Positions 1 to 7,482 of a stretch of 27,526 nucleotides of DNA are shown here, piece by piece. The notes under the pieces are model-generated. The model saw nothing but the letters and a program-made list of their open reading frames with translations. It was not told where the DNA came from and did no database searches. The stretch is from positions 1 to 27,526 of IMG/VR virus record IMGVR_UViG_3300047471_000245. One strand, 5' to 3'. This DNA comes from a virus. Position numbers and translations under genes: made by a program. The stretch's first letter is position 1. Each line of letters begins with the position of its first letter.

Positions 1-13
1 CCGGGGTCCGCAT

Positions 14-89
14 CTGGTTGAAATGGCGATCCTGCAAGTATCACATAGGGTAGTAACTGGTTGAAATGTCAATCCTGAGCGTATCCCAT
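14..89. repeat. Imperfect direct repeat upstream of terminase genes
   Basis: Two 33-bp copies (14-46 and 57-89) repeat with a 43-bp period and differ at about six positions. Each copy begins CTGGTTGAAATG, continues with ATCCTG, and ends GTATC followed by CAT. Each contains TTGAAA followed 15 bases later by TATC-C, so the copies could be tandem weak promoters. They could also be protein-binding sites for terminase or a regulator next to the packaging genes. The repetition is directly visible; the role is inference. Confidence 0.7.
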
Positions 90-115
90 TGTGTGACAAA
101 TCTCCTCGACACTCC

Positions 116-146
116 TTGCTTTCCATCGGGTCACCAAGCGTATCAT
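116..146 (+). promoter_or_regulatory. Candidate promoter for a leaderless terminase transcript
   Basis: A TATCAT box at 141-146 lies six bases before the ATG at 153. If it is a -10 element, transcription would start at or next to the start codon, giving a leaderless mRNA. This fits the absence of any purine-rich ribosome binding site before this ATG, whereas most other genes in the window have one. The -35 is weak (TTGCTT at 116-121, 19-base spacer). The same AGCGTATCAT context recurs at the promoter-like site near 4713. Confidence 0.4.
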
Positions 147-155
147 AGTACTATG
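144..155. promoter_or_regulatory. 12-bp perfect palindrome over -10 box and start codon
   Basis: CATAGTACTATG is its own reverse complement. It overlaps the end of the candidate -10 box and ends with the ATG of the first gene. It could be an operator for a dimeric repressor or a self-pairing 5' end, but a short palindrome can also arise by chance. Confidence 0.35.
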
Positions 156-455
156 GACAGCAACGAAACAAACGGTTCGGAGCCCACCAACGCGGAGCTC
201 GAGGCTCAACTGGATCCTTCGGCAACGGAGGAAGACCTCGCTCTACGGATCCTGCGTGAAGGTTTGGTTCCAGCTGCCCAGTCCATCGTCCACCTCGCCG
301 CCTATTCGGCCAGTGAGTCTGTGAAGCTGTCCGCCGCGAAGTACGTGATCGACCGGAACCTCGGACCGATCGCAAAGGCGGGAAACAACGGGGACGAGGA
401 CATGTGGCAGACACTGATTGATACCATCATGCGCCAGGAAACCGGTGGCAACTAG
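153..455 (+). CDS. Putative terminase small subunit
   Basis: A 100-aa acidic, helical protein lying directly before the large terminase subunit. In such phages the small subunit recognises the packaging site and recruits the large subunit. The middle (about residues 40-75) has the heptad-like helical pattern common in small terminases, where 'LSAAKYVIDR' resembles the conserved 'AA..ILDR' segment. I chose ATG 153 over an in-frame ATG at 66 because 153 coincides with a likely leaderless start and the upstream 29 codons look non-coding. It overlaps the large subunit gene by 11 bases. Assignment rests mainly on position and weak sequence resemblance. Confidence 0.6.
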   Translation: MDSNETNGSEPTNAELEAQLDPSATEEDLALRILREGLVPAAQSIVHLAAYSASESVKLSAAKYVIDRNLGPIAKAGNNGDEDMWQTLIDTIMRQETGGN

Positions 456-1914
456 CACCCAACCAACGTCTCGCGTCAACCGCCGTGCCTTGTTCGAGGT
501 CATGGGATACCACCCCCATGCCAAACAGTGGCTGTTCCACGACTCCGGAGCTCGGTTCCGTACCGCAGTGTGTGGACGTCGGTTCGGCAAATCCCGGATG
601 GCCGCCTCTGAGATCACCGCCGAGCTCATGGATCCTACCAAGAAGGTCATCGGGTGGATTGTCGGACCGACGTACAACCTCGGTGAGAAGGAGTTCCGGT
701 ACGTTTGGGAAGATATGCAGGCGCTGAAGATCCTGCATAAGCTACCTCGCAAGGCGTACAACGTACGGACCGGCGAGATGTTCATCGAGATGCCGTGGGG
801 CTCCCGTGTAGAGGTGAAGTCCGCACAGTACCCAGATGGCCTGGTTGGTGAGGGGCTGGACTTCGCGGTGTTCTCGGAGGCTGCGAAGCACTCTCGCTCT
901 ACGTGGGAGAAGCAGATCCGACCGGCGCTGGCGGACACGCGCGGGTGGGCGGTGTTCCCGAGTACGCCTGAGGGGTTCAACTGGTACTACGACCTCTACA
1001 TGCTGGGGAAGGACGATCGCTATCCGGATTACGAGTCGTGGAACTTTCCTAGCTGGGATAATCCGTACGTTTACCCCGGTGGATTTGACGACCCGGAGAT
1101 CCAGTCACAGCTGCGTTCACCTGACGACCCGTGGTTCTGGCAAGAGCTGGGTGCGTCGTTCCGGTCCTTCGTTGGGAAGATTTACAAGGACTGGACGGAC
1201 GACTTGAACGTCGTGAACCATGTGTACAATACCGCCTGGCCGAACTACATCTTCTTCGACTTCGGGTACGCGGCGCCGTTCGTTGCCTTGGATGTGCAGG
1301 TATCGCCGAGTGACGAGATGTACGTATGGCGAGAGTGGTACAAGCCGGGGATGCCAACGTACAGGCACGCACAGGAGTTGAAGGTGAGGACGAACCCGCC
1401 TGGCTACGAGATCAGGTGCGGGTTTGGTGATGCGGCAGATCCGGGGGCGATTGAGACCCTGAGCACGATGTTGTGCCCTTGCTACGGCGACCCGGATGCC
1501 AAGGACTGGAGCCTGGGCATCAAGACGGTGACTGAGCTGCTTGCACCGTACGTGGACGAGCAAGGGGTGCGCAGGAGCCACTTGTACGTTGACCCTTCTT
1601 GCAAGAATACCATCTTCGAGTTCCAGAACTACCGGCTGAAGGCGCCCACCAAAGATGACGAGAACCCGAAAGAGGACCCGAAGAAGTGGGCGGATCACTC
1701 GATGGACGCCATTCGGTACGGTGCAATGCACCTGTTTGTGCTGGGGGCAAAGCACCATTTGACCGAGGTGTACAAGGAGAACCACGTGGTGAACCCGGAC
1801 GTTGGGCCCGGTGATCCGCCGGATTACGAGGAACGACGTGTAGAGAATGGGTCGTTCTTTACGGTGCCTGAACGGTCGGTGTTCACTTTGTCGGGCTCGA
1901 ACAAGCCGTGGTGA
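445..1914 (+). CDS. terL: Terminase large subunit (packaging ATPase/nuclease)
   Basis: A 489-aa packaging motor protein that hydrolyses ATP to move DNA into the prohead and cuts concatemers. Near residue 45 is a Walker A-like 'CGRRFGKS'. A Walker B-like strand 'LDFAVFSEAA' follows, with Ser where the first Asp usually stands. The C-terminal nuclease domain shows acidic residues in 'FFDFGYAAP', 'GFGDAADPG' and 'DHSMDAIRYG', the usual RNase H-like layout of terminase nucleases. GTG 445 was chosen because AGGAA lies four bases upstream; an in-frame TTG at 418 lacks such a site. Length is normal for the family. Confidence 0.93.
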   Translation: MATSTQPTSRVNRRALFEVMGYHPHAKQWLFHDSGARFRTAVCGRRFGKSRMAASEITAELMDPTKKVIGWIVGPTYNLGEKEFRYVWEDMQALKILHKLPRKAYNVRTGEMFIEMPWGSRVEVKSAQYPDGLVGEGLDFAVFSEAAKHSRSTWEKQIRPALADTRGWAVFPSTPEGFNWYYDLYMLGKDDRYPDYESWNFPSWDNPYVYPGGFDDPEIQSQLRSPDDPWFWQELGASFRSFVGKIYKDWTDDLNVVNHVYNTAWPNYIFFDFGYAAPFVALDVQVSPSDEMYVWREWYKPGMPTYRHAQELKVRTNPPGYEIRCGFGDAADPGAIETLSTMLCPCYGDPDAKDWSLGIKTVTELLAPYVDEQGVRRSHLYVDPSCKNTIFEFQNYRLKAPTKDDENPKEDPKKWADHSMDAIRYGAMHLFVLGAKHHLTEVYKENHVVNPDVGPGDPPDYEERRVENGSFFTVPERSVFTLSGSNKPW

Positions 1915-1925
1915 GAGGAACCCCT

Positions 1926-2084
1926 GTGGAGATTGTCATAAGGCAGGCCGCGGATGGGAGCTACACGTTCAAGGGCGCTCCTGAGGACGCGGTGTATTGG
2001 AAGACCGCAGAGGTCGAGGCTGCGGTCGAGGCGAAGTACCCGGGTGCGACGGTGACGTACCATATGGATGTGGTGCAACCGTGA
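1926..2084 (+). CDS. Small protein of unknown function, 52 aa
   Basis: This GTG-started gene encodes 52 residues, has a GAGAGG element just upstream, and ends in GTGA, sharing bases with the GTG start of the endolysin, so the two are probably translationally coupled. The sequence predicts a small alpha/beta fold: strand 'MEIVIRQAADGSYTFKG', a helix around 'TAEVEAAVEAKYPG' and a strand 'ATVTYHMDVV'. There is no membrane segment or signal peptide, so it is not an obvious holin or spanin. I do not recognise the family. Its place at the head of the lysis cassette hints at a lysis-related or packaging-related role, but that is only context. Confidence 0.65.
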   Translation: MEIVIRQAADGSYTFKGAPEDAVYWKTAEVEAAVEAKYPGATVTYHMDVVQP

Positions 2085-2998
2085 TTGACCCGCACTGGGC
2101 TGGCGTGGCTTCGGAGTTCCCGGACACCAACCAGTACCATCCACCGAAGGACTTTGGTGCCATTGCAACGGCGTTGAGGGATACTCGACCCCTTGAGTTC
2201 CGGGTAATGAACGGTTCGGTTGACTCGATCGACAGCGCTGCAGCAATGACGCTGAAGGGGGCGGAGGCGCGAGGTACAATCACGATGGGGTACGTCTTCG
2301 GTCCCTGGAACATTGATCACTTCCTGGCTTTGTACTCACCGAAGGAGGGGCGTATTCCCGAGGTGGACTTCGAAACGAACGGACCGCCTCTGACGGCAAA
2401 GGCTGCGGAGGATGCTGTTATCAAGTTGCACGCCGCGTGGGGTGTGTGGCCCGTGTTCTATTGCGGGTATTACCCATGGGTTGCGGTGGGGCAGCCAACC
2501 GGGACTGCACTCGAGAACTGCTTGTGGCTGCCACCACGGTACTCCAACGTGCCTCCTCAACGGCCTCGTGGACTTGGATCGGCGTTTGGCTGGCAGGACA
2601 ACGACGGGACTGACAGGTACCCGAGGCCAGCGGGTGCGCATATCACGTTCCCAGGCATTGGGAGCTGTGATATGAACACGATGAACATTTCGGTGGCGGA
2701 GTTGCATGCACTTGCGAACGGAGGAACCGTGGCACTAGACCCTGTTGCTGACAAGGCGACGTTCAAGACCATGCTGGACGACGTGTTCGGAACGCCGTCG
2801 GAGGCCTATTGGGAGCGTTTCCTGATAGGGCTTGGCGACGGAGCGCAAGGACGTCCCGATCGACGGCAGTCCGATACGCTGCCTGAAGGCATCAAGCCGC
2901 CTTATGGGGCGGGATATGACTTCAGTCAGCGCTCTGGTGGCGACTTGACGAAGCACCATCACGAGGGCGGTACCACCGGAGATGCGGTAGCCGGTTAG
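2081..2998 (+). CDS. Endolysin, GH25 lysozyme (muramidase)
   Basis: A 305-aa protein that should cleave the MurNAc-GlcNAc bond of peptidoglycan to release progeny. The N-terminus 'MIDPHWAG' matches the GH25 opening motif with its active-site Asp (D3). 'PEVDFE' (about residues 93-98) matches the family's D-x-E pair, and the barrel ends with 'WQDNDGTD' near 171 and 'CDMNTMN' near 197, like the GH25 W-Q and D-x-N signatures. Residues about 205-305 form no cell-wall-binding domain I recognise and end in a His/Gly-rich stretch. No signal peptide is visible, so release would need the adjacent holin. GTG 2081 overlaps the previous stop; an upstream in-frame ATG at 1997 would encode an implausible Arg/Gly/Cys-rich extension. 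Confidence 0.88.
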   Translation: MIDPHWAGVASEFPDTNQYHPPKDFGAIATALRDTRPLEFRVMNGSVDSIDSAAAMTLKGAEARGTITMGYVFGPWNIDHFLALYSPKEGRIPEVDFETNGPPLTAKAAEDAVIKLHAAWGVWPVFYCGYYPWVAVGQPTGTALENCLWLPPRYSNVPPQRPRGLGSAFGWQDNDGTDRYPRPAGAHITFPGIGSCDMNTMNISVAELHALANGGTVALDPVADKATFKTMLDDVFGTPSEAYWERFLIGLGDGAQGRPDRRQSDTLPEGIKPPYGAGYDFSQRSGGDLTKHHHEGGTTGDAVAG

Positions 2999-3007
2999 GG
3001 ACGTGAC

Positions 3008-3214
3008 GTGACTGACGGCGAGCGTGCTAGGGTAGCGTACGTACTTGCGATTGCCCTGGGCACGGTTCTTGTCATCATTGCCATTACGGCTTTGTGGGCT
3101 GTGATAGGCGGTGCAACACTCGGGGAAGATGTCTCGAAGTTCCTCACCATTACACTAGGGGCTGTCATTGGGGCTTTGGCTGCATACATTGGAGCGAGGA
3201 AAGGAGGTGAATGA
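3008..3214 (+). CDS. Holin-like protein with two membrane segments
   Basis: A 68-aa protein with two hydrophobic segments, about residues 9-33 and 46-63, separated by a short polar turn, and a short basic tail 'ARKGGE'. Size and topology fit a two-helix holin that permeabilises the membrane so that the endolysin can reach peptidoglycan. It starts at GTG 3008 with AGGGA upstream, follows the endolysin by nine bases, and its stop overlaps the portal start region. Holins are too variable to assign by sequence alone, so the call rests on topology and neighbourhood. Confidence 0.75.
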   Translation: MTDGERARVAYVLAIALGTVLVIIAITALWAVIGGATLGEDVSKFLTITLGAVIGALAAYIGARKGGE

Positions 3215-4677
3215 TGGCAGCTGAAGAGCGCGAGTTCCTAACTCCACCGTCTGACGGTGGCGACTCTGTAGGCAATGAGCGTGGTAAGCCGGACATGCTC
3301 GAGCTTGGTGCCACAGGTCGATCTTCGTATGGCAACATCGTTATGGCGGAGTACAACGCGGACCTGCGAGGGATTCGTGGTACGTTGGTGTACGACAAGA
3401 TGCGCCGTGGCGATGGTCAGATCCGCGGGACGCTGCGCCTCGTCAAGTCGCCAGTCACCTCCGCAAACTGGTTCGTTGACCCTCACTGCACCGAGGACCC
3501 GATGTGCATCGAGCAGGCGGACTTCGTGACTTGGTGCTTCGACCAACTCGACAGGTCGTTGGTTCGAGTGCTCTGGGAAGCACTGTTGATGCTCGACTAC
3601 GGCTACTACATCTTCGAGAAGGTGTGGGCCTACGACACATGGACCCCTCCGGTAAAGGAGGGTGTCACTGGACGCGCACGACCGAGAGGTCGGCCTGTGG
3701 TGAGGTGGGCGAAGCTTGCCCCGCGTCACCCTCTGACCATCCAGTGGTTCAACTTCGGTCCGAACGGTGACCTCGACTCGGTTCAGCACCAGAAGATTTA
3801 CGGTGACAATAGCCAGTTCGAGACCGTTCCGATCCCGGTTGACAAGTTGATCATCTTCACACTGGACGAGGAAGCTAACGACCCACAGGGCATGAGCATC
3901 CTTCGTTCGGCTTACAAGCACTGGTACTATAAGGACAACCTGTACAAGATCGATGCCATTCAGAAGGAGCGGCATGGCATAGGTGTGCCAGTCATCATCC
4001 TTCCGCCCAACTTCACGGATGACGACAAGAAGTTCGCCAACGAGATCGGGCGGAACTTGCGGACGAACGAGTCCGCGCACGTTGTTCTTCCCCCAGGGTG
4101 GGATCTCCACTTCGCGGAGATTCGTACTCAGCCGGCTGATGCGTTGAGGTCGGCTGAGCATCACGACATGATGATCGCCCGGAACGTTCTTGGGCAGTTC
4201 ATCAACCTCGGGGCAGCTGCGGGAAGCTCGGGTGGGGGGTCAAGAGCGGTTGGGACGGTACAGGAGCGTGTGTTCTCCAAGTCCTTGCGGTACATCGCTG
4301 ACCTCGTCCGGGAGCAGTTCAACAATGACGGTATCAAGGAGTTGATCCGGTTCAACTACGGGCCGGACGTCACTGACTTCCCGCAGATGAAGGTTCGGCG
4401 CCTCGACGAAGGGGCTGACTGGAGGGCTATCAGTGTGGCGATGCGGAACTTCTACGAGACCCAGGCTCTTACTCCTACACCCGAAGACGAAGTTTGGATC
4501 CGTGAACAGATGGAACTTGCTGTCGCACCGAAGGAAGCACTAGACAGGACAGCAGCGCAACGTATCAAGACAAAGGCACAGGCGGTGACGGCTCCTCCGA
4601 CTGCTGGAGGTAACCCGTCATCTGAGAGGATCGCCAAAGCCAAGGGCACAACTCGCTCGGGTGGACCGCAAACTTAG
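3214..4677 (+). CDS. Portal protein, Mu gp29/DUF935-like
   Basis: A 487-aa portal subunit forming the dodecameric ring through which DNA enters and leaves the head and to which the tail attaches. The segment 'VYDKMRRGDGQIRGTLRLVK' followed by 'VTSANWFVDP' matches the N-terminal region of Mu-type portals. 'YGYYIFEKVW', 'PQGMSILRSAYKHWYYKDN' and a Gly/Ser loop near residue 340 are further family hallmarks. The AAGGAGGTGA ribosome site ends just before two consecutive ATGs; I prefer the second (3214) because the spacing from GGAGG is six rather than three bases. It sits between the lysis genes and the capsid protease. Confidence 0.9.
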   Translation: MAAEEREFLTPPSDGGDSVGNERGKPDMLELGATGRSSYGNIVMAEYNADLRGIRGTLVYDKMRRGDGQIRGTLRLVKSPVTSANWFVDPHCTEDPMCIEQADFVTWCFDQLDRSLVRVLWEALLMLDYGYYIFEKVWAYDTWTPPVKEGVTGRARPRGRPVVRWAKLAPRHPLTIQWFNFGPNGDLDSVQHQKIYGDNSQFETVPIPVDKLIIFTLDEEANDPQGMSILRSAYKHWYYKDNLYKIDAIQKERHGIGVPVIILPPNFTDDDKKFANEIGRNLRTNESAHVVLPPGWDLHFAEIRTQPADALRSAEHHDMMIARNVLGQFINLGAAAGSSGGGSRAVGTVQERVFSKSLRYIADLVREQFNNDGIKELIRFNYGPDVTDFPQMKVRRLDEGADWRAISVAMRNFYETQALTPTPEDEVWIREQMELAVAPKEALDRTAAQRIKTKAQAVTAPPTAGGNPSSERIAKAKGTTRSGGPQT

Positions 4678-4688
4678 CTCACCACTAG

Positions 4689-4718
4689 TTGACTTCACTG
4701 GGACTCCGAGCGTATCAT
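4689..4718 (+). promoter_or_regulatory. Candidate promoter before capsid protease
   Basis: TTGACT (4689-4694) is followed after 18 bases by TATCAT (4713-4718), close to a vegetative sigma70-type promoter. It lies in the 60-base gap between portal and protease, one of the few gaps in the rightward block. The -10 is embedded in GAGCGTATCATTAG, nearly identical to the site before the first gene, which suggests a shared recognition sequence. Confidence 0.5.
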
Positions 4719-4737
4719 TAGGGAAGGAGGTGAAAGA

Positions 4738-6069
4738 GTGCAGGAGAAGCGGAGATACGTCATCTCCCTAGAGGACGTTCAGTTCTCGGACGACGGGAAC
4801 AGTGGATGGGTGCACCTCCTACCCTACACGGAAGTGAACCACCCTCAGTACGGTGAAGTTGTCATCAACGAAGAGAAGGTCGCTGGCTTCGTCAAGAACT
4901 TCGAGGGCAACGTCGTCGGAACCGACCTCATGGTCGACTACGAACACCGGAACGGTCCTGAAGGGGGGCGCGCTGCTGCGTGGTTCTCCGCCCTTGAGCA
5001 GCGTGACGATGGAATGTGGGGCCAAGTGTCCTTCGTTCCACGGGCTGCTCAAGCCATCAAGGATGGCGAGTACAGGTACATGTCGAGTGAGTACTTCGAC
5101 GAGTACACCCCGTCCAAGAAGGGGTCCAAGAAGTACAAGGACGTCTTCATGGGCGCTGCACTCACCAACCGACCCTTCATGAAGGATCTCAATCCTGTCA
5201 ACCTCGCCGAACTGGATGACTTCGATCCCCCAAGCGGACAGTTCCCTCCAGAGGAAGTCAACTACAGGGCAGCGTTCTCTTCCACACAGCGGTGTCTGAA
5301 CTGCAAGTTCTTCATGCCTGGGACTTCCTCAGATGATGCAGACGCAGACGGCGATGGGGGATCGTGCCTCGTCGTGGCTGGCGTCATCGACCCGGACTGG
5401 CTTTGTGACTGTTTCGTGCCGATGTACGCCGATTCAAGCACCTATCAGGAACCAGAGGAGGTGACAATGGAAGAGTTCCTGAAGAAGCTCGCGGTCGCGT
5501 TGGGTATGCCCGAGGACGCCGGCGAAGAGAAGGTCTTCGCCGAGGTCATCAAGCGAGTCACGACCTCCGCTCCTGAGCCTGTTCAGACCGAGGATGCTGT
5601 TCAGAAGGCGTTCGCGGAGCAGTTCCCCGAGCAGGCTGCAACGCTGAAGGCGTTGGAGGAGCGGAACCTGGCGTTGGAGATCAAGGACCTGGTCAAGAGC
5701 TGGACGTCGGATGCGAAGTTTGGTGTTCCGCCGGCCTTGCTTGAAGACCTCACAGGTCTGCGGAAGATGTTCTCCGACGATCTCGCCGTAGCCTTCGACA
5801 CGTTCATGACGAAGCTGACCGGCACAGGTCTGGTTCGTATGGGCGAGAAGGGCGGGACAGATCCGACGAAGATGGGCGATGCCTCCGAACAGTTCCTGGG
5901 TCTGGTGCGCAAGTACCGGGAGGAACACGAGAAGGTGTCGTTCGGCGACGCCGTACGGGCAGTCTCCAAGGCGCACCCAGACTTGGCGAAGGCCTACACG
6001 GAGGAACGACCGAAGTTGTCCGGTGGGTCCGGCGAAGCGGTTGCCGGAGAAGGCTTCATCGACTCTTAG
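4738..6069 (+). CDS. Capsid maturation protease/scaffold, Mu I-like
   Basis: A 443-aa head-assembly protein. Residues about 1-165 match the Mu I protease type: 'GTDLMVDYEHR', 'YRYMSSEYFDEY' and 'ALTNRPFMKDLNPV' are characteristic. A linker holds five cysteines (C186, C189, C210, C223, C225) in a pattern resembling HiPIP-type iron-sulfur sites. Residues 244-443 are helical and charged, typical of scaffold; an internal start there appears to make scaffold alone. GTG 4738 follows a strong GGAAGGAGGTGA site. The protease should trim scaffold during head maturation. The protease family is clear; the metal site is inference. Confidence 0.88.
   Translation: MQEKRRYVISLEDVQFSDDGNSGWVHLLPYTEVNHPQYGEVVINEEKVAGFVKNFEGNVVGTDLMVDYEHRNGPEGGRAAAWFSALEQRDDGMWGQVSFVPRAAQAIKDGEYRYMSSEYFDEYTPSKKGSKKYKDVFMGAALTNRPFMKDLNPVNLAELDDFDPPSGQFPPEEVNYRAAFSSTQRCLNCKFFMPGTSSDDADADGDGGSCLVVAGVIDPDWLCDCFVPMYADSSTYQEPEEVTMEEFLKKLAVALGMPEDAGEEKVFAEVIKRVTTSAPEPVQTEDAVQKAFAEQFPEQAATLKALEERNLALEIKDLVKSWTSDAKFGVPPALLEDLTGLRKMFSDDLAVAFDTFMTKLTGTGLVRMGEKGGTDPTKMGDASEQFLGLVRKYREEHEKVSFGDAVRAVSKAHPDLAKAYTEERPKLSGGSGEAVAGEGFIDS
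5467..6069 (+). CDS. Nested scaffold protein from in-frame internal start
   Basis: An ATG at 5467, in the frame of the protease gene at codon 244, is preceded by GAGGAGGTGA (5455-5464), with AGGAGG five bases from the start. This is as good a ribosome site as those of neighbouring genes. It would yield a 200-aa protein beginning 'MEEFLKKLAVALGMPED', rich in charged helices with coiled-coil tendency (about residues 60-80). Overlapping protease and scaffold products sharing a C-terminus are established for lambda C/Nu3 and Mu I/Z. Expression is inferred, not shown. Confidence 0.7.
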   Translation: MEEFLKKLAVALGMPEDAGEEKVFAEVIKRVTTSAPEPVQTEDAVQKAFAEQFPEQAATLKALEERNLALEIKDLVKSWTSDAKFGVPPALLEDLTGLRKMFSDDLAVAFDTFMTKLTGTGLVRMGEKGGTDPTKMGDASEQFLGLVRKYREEHEKVSFGDAVRAVSKAHPDLAKAYTEERPKLSGGSGEAVAGEGFIDS

Positions 6070-6083
6070 GGAGGTGATCGGCG

Positions 6084-6473
6084 ATGGCAGGAGGCGACAC
6101 TGGTATCCTTGAGCTTCCGTACGAGTGCTCAGCGGCGATCACCAAGCTGAGGTACGTGAAGGTCACGGGCGACCAGACAGTCGGTCCCGCCACGGCTCAG
6201 GGCGAACTGGTCCTGGGTGTTTCGAAGGTTGACGTCTCGGCTACCGAGGCGACGCAGGGAAAGGGATGCACGGTTCAGGTGCTCGGTGTGGCCTGGGTCG
6301 AGGCGTCCGCAGCGATTGTGCGTTTCGTCGAGGTCACCACGGCCGCAGACGGGCGTGCGATCACGGCTGCAACCACAAACAGGGTTGCCGGCATTGCTCT
6401 CAAGGCTGCCGCCAACGCCGGTGACTGGATTCCGGTCCTGCTGAACGGTGGGGCTGGACGGATCCTGCCGTAG
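6084..6473 (+). CDS. Head decoration protein, DUF2190-like
   Basis: A 129-aa beta-rich protein immediately before the major capsid gene, the usual place for a capsid decoration or stabilising protein. It is rich in Ala, Val, Gly and Thr, with patterns such as 'YVKVTGDQTVGPA', 'GVSKVDVSA', 'TVQVLGVAWVEA' and 'NRVAGIALKAA' that resemble DUF2190-type decoration proteins. The start at ATG 6084 is supported by GGGAGGTGAT upstream. It would bind the capsid exterior after expansion. Family assignment is by pattern and position. Confidence 0.7.
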   Translation: MAGGDTGILELPYECSAAITKLRYVKVTGDQTVGPATAQGELVLGVSKVDVSATEATQGKGCTVQVLGVAWVEASAAIVRFVEVTTAADGRAITAATTNRVAGIALKAAANAGDWIPVLLNGGAGRILP

Positions 6474-6491
6474 AGAGGGGGTGACAACCTA

Positions 6492-7469
6492 ATGGCTTAC
6501 GGAGATCCCCAGTTGCTTCACTTGGACTCCATGCTTACGGAAGTGAGCATGGGTTGGGACAACCCGGACGATTTCGTGGCGGAGATGCTCGCCCCGGGAG
6601 TGCCGGTGACCAAGCAGTCCAACAAGTACTACATCTACACCCGTGACACCTGGGGCAAGGTGACGGACGACTTGCGGTCGCCCGGAGCGCGCGCGAATGA
6701 ACTGCCGCCGATGACGCTCAGCCGTGACACCTACTTCGCAGAGGAGCACGCCCTCAAGGACGTGGTTCCTGTCGAGGAGCAGGAGAACGCTGACGATCCG
6801 CTGCAGCCGTTCGTCGACGCAACCGAACGTGTCACCAACACCCTGGAGCTCAACAAGGAAGTCGCTCTCGTCTCGAAGTTCACCACGACCACCAACTTCG
6901 CTGCTGGCTACACGGTCACGCTCTCTGGTGCACAGCAGTGGAACACGTATGGCACTGAGACCCCGATCCTGGACGTCAAGACGGGCCGTGCGAAGATCCA
7001 CGACACCATGTTCCGTGACCCCAACATCGCCATCGCTCAGTACCAGGTCGCTGTCAAGCTCGAAGACCACCCCTCACTCATCAACCGGATCCAGTACGCC
7101 ATGGTCGCAGTCACGACTGACGAGCTGATCTCCCGGCTCCTCGGCGTGAACACGTTCATTCGGGCCGGCGCAGGTCGACTCACGAACGTGTACGGCCAGC
7201 CCGAGACAACGGGGTACGTGTGGCCGAAGGTGTTCCTCCTGGCCTGGGTGCCTCCGCGTCCGGCTCGTAAGACCCCTGCGTTCGCGTACCAGTTCAACTG
7301 GGCGTACCAGGGCGGTATCACCCGTGCGACGGAGCGGTGGTTCGACACCGACCGGAACGCGGACATCATCCGGGTTCGTTTCCGTTACGCGTGCAAGTTC
7401 ATCGCGGTGGACTCCAGCACGCCTGGCAAGACGGTCGCCGGATACCTCATCAACAACGCCATCGCATAG
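6492..7469 (+). CDS. Major capsid protein
   Basis: A 325-aa protein that should form the icosahedral shell. Length, location after protease and decoration genes, and composition fit an HK97-fold capsid protein of the Mu-like/lambda E-like type. An N-terminal helical arm ('DSMLTEVSMGWDNPDDFVAE') leads to 'KYYIYTRDTWGK'. A central 'VVPVEEQENADDPLQPFVDAT' precedes helix 'LELNKEVALVSKF'. The C-terminal part 'VRFRYACKFIAVDSS' resembles the closing strands of such capsids. ATG 6492 follows GAGAGGGGGTGA. There is no long N-terminal delta domain, consistent with a separately made scaffold. Confidence 0.88.
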   Translation: MAYGDPQLLHLDSMLTEVSMGWDNPDDFVAEMLAPGVPVTKQSNKYYIYTRDTWGKVTDDLRSPGARANELPPMTLSRDTYFAEEHALKDVVPVEEQENADDPLQPFVDATERVTNTLELNKEVALVSKFTTTTNFAAGYTVTLSGAQQWNTYGTETPILDVKTGRAKIHDTMFRDPNIAIAQYQVAVKLEDHPSLINRIQYAMVAVTTDELISRLLGVNTFIRAGAGRLTNVYGQPETTGYVWPKVFLLAWVPPRPARKTPAFAYQFNWAYQGGITRATERWFDTDRNADIIRVRFRYACKFIAVDSSTPGKTVAGYLINNAIA

Positions 7470-7482
7470 GGGGTGTGACCAA

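Noticed and set aside
1-20. Left edge as the physical genome end or cos site
   Set aside because: The GC-rich start and adjacent terminase genes are suggestive, but the window boundary alone cannot show a genome end.
66-152. Upstream extension of the first gene from ATG 66
   Set aside because: The start falls inside the direct repeat, has no ribosome site, and the added residues look non-coding; ATG 153 is better supported.
243-980. 245-aa open frame on the minus strand
   Set aside because: Antisense to both terminase genes, which are clearly coding; no recognisable domain.
3238-4164. 308-aa open frame on the minus strand
   Set aside because: It lies wholly inside the portal gene, has no ribosome site and its composition is that of an antisense shadow.
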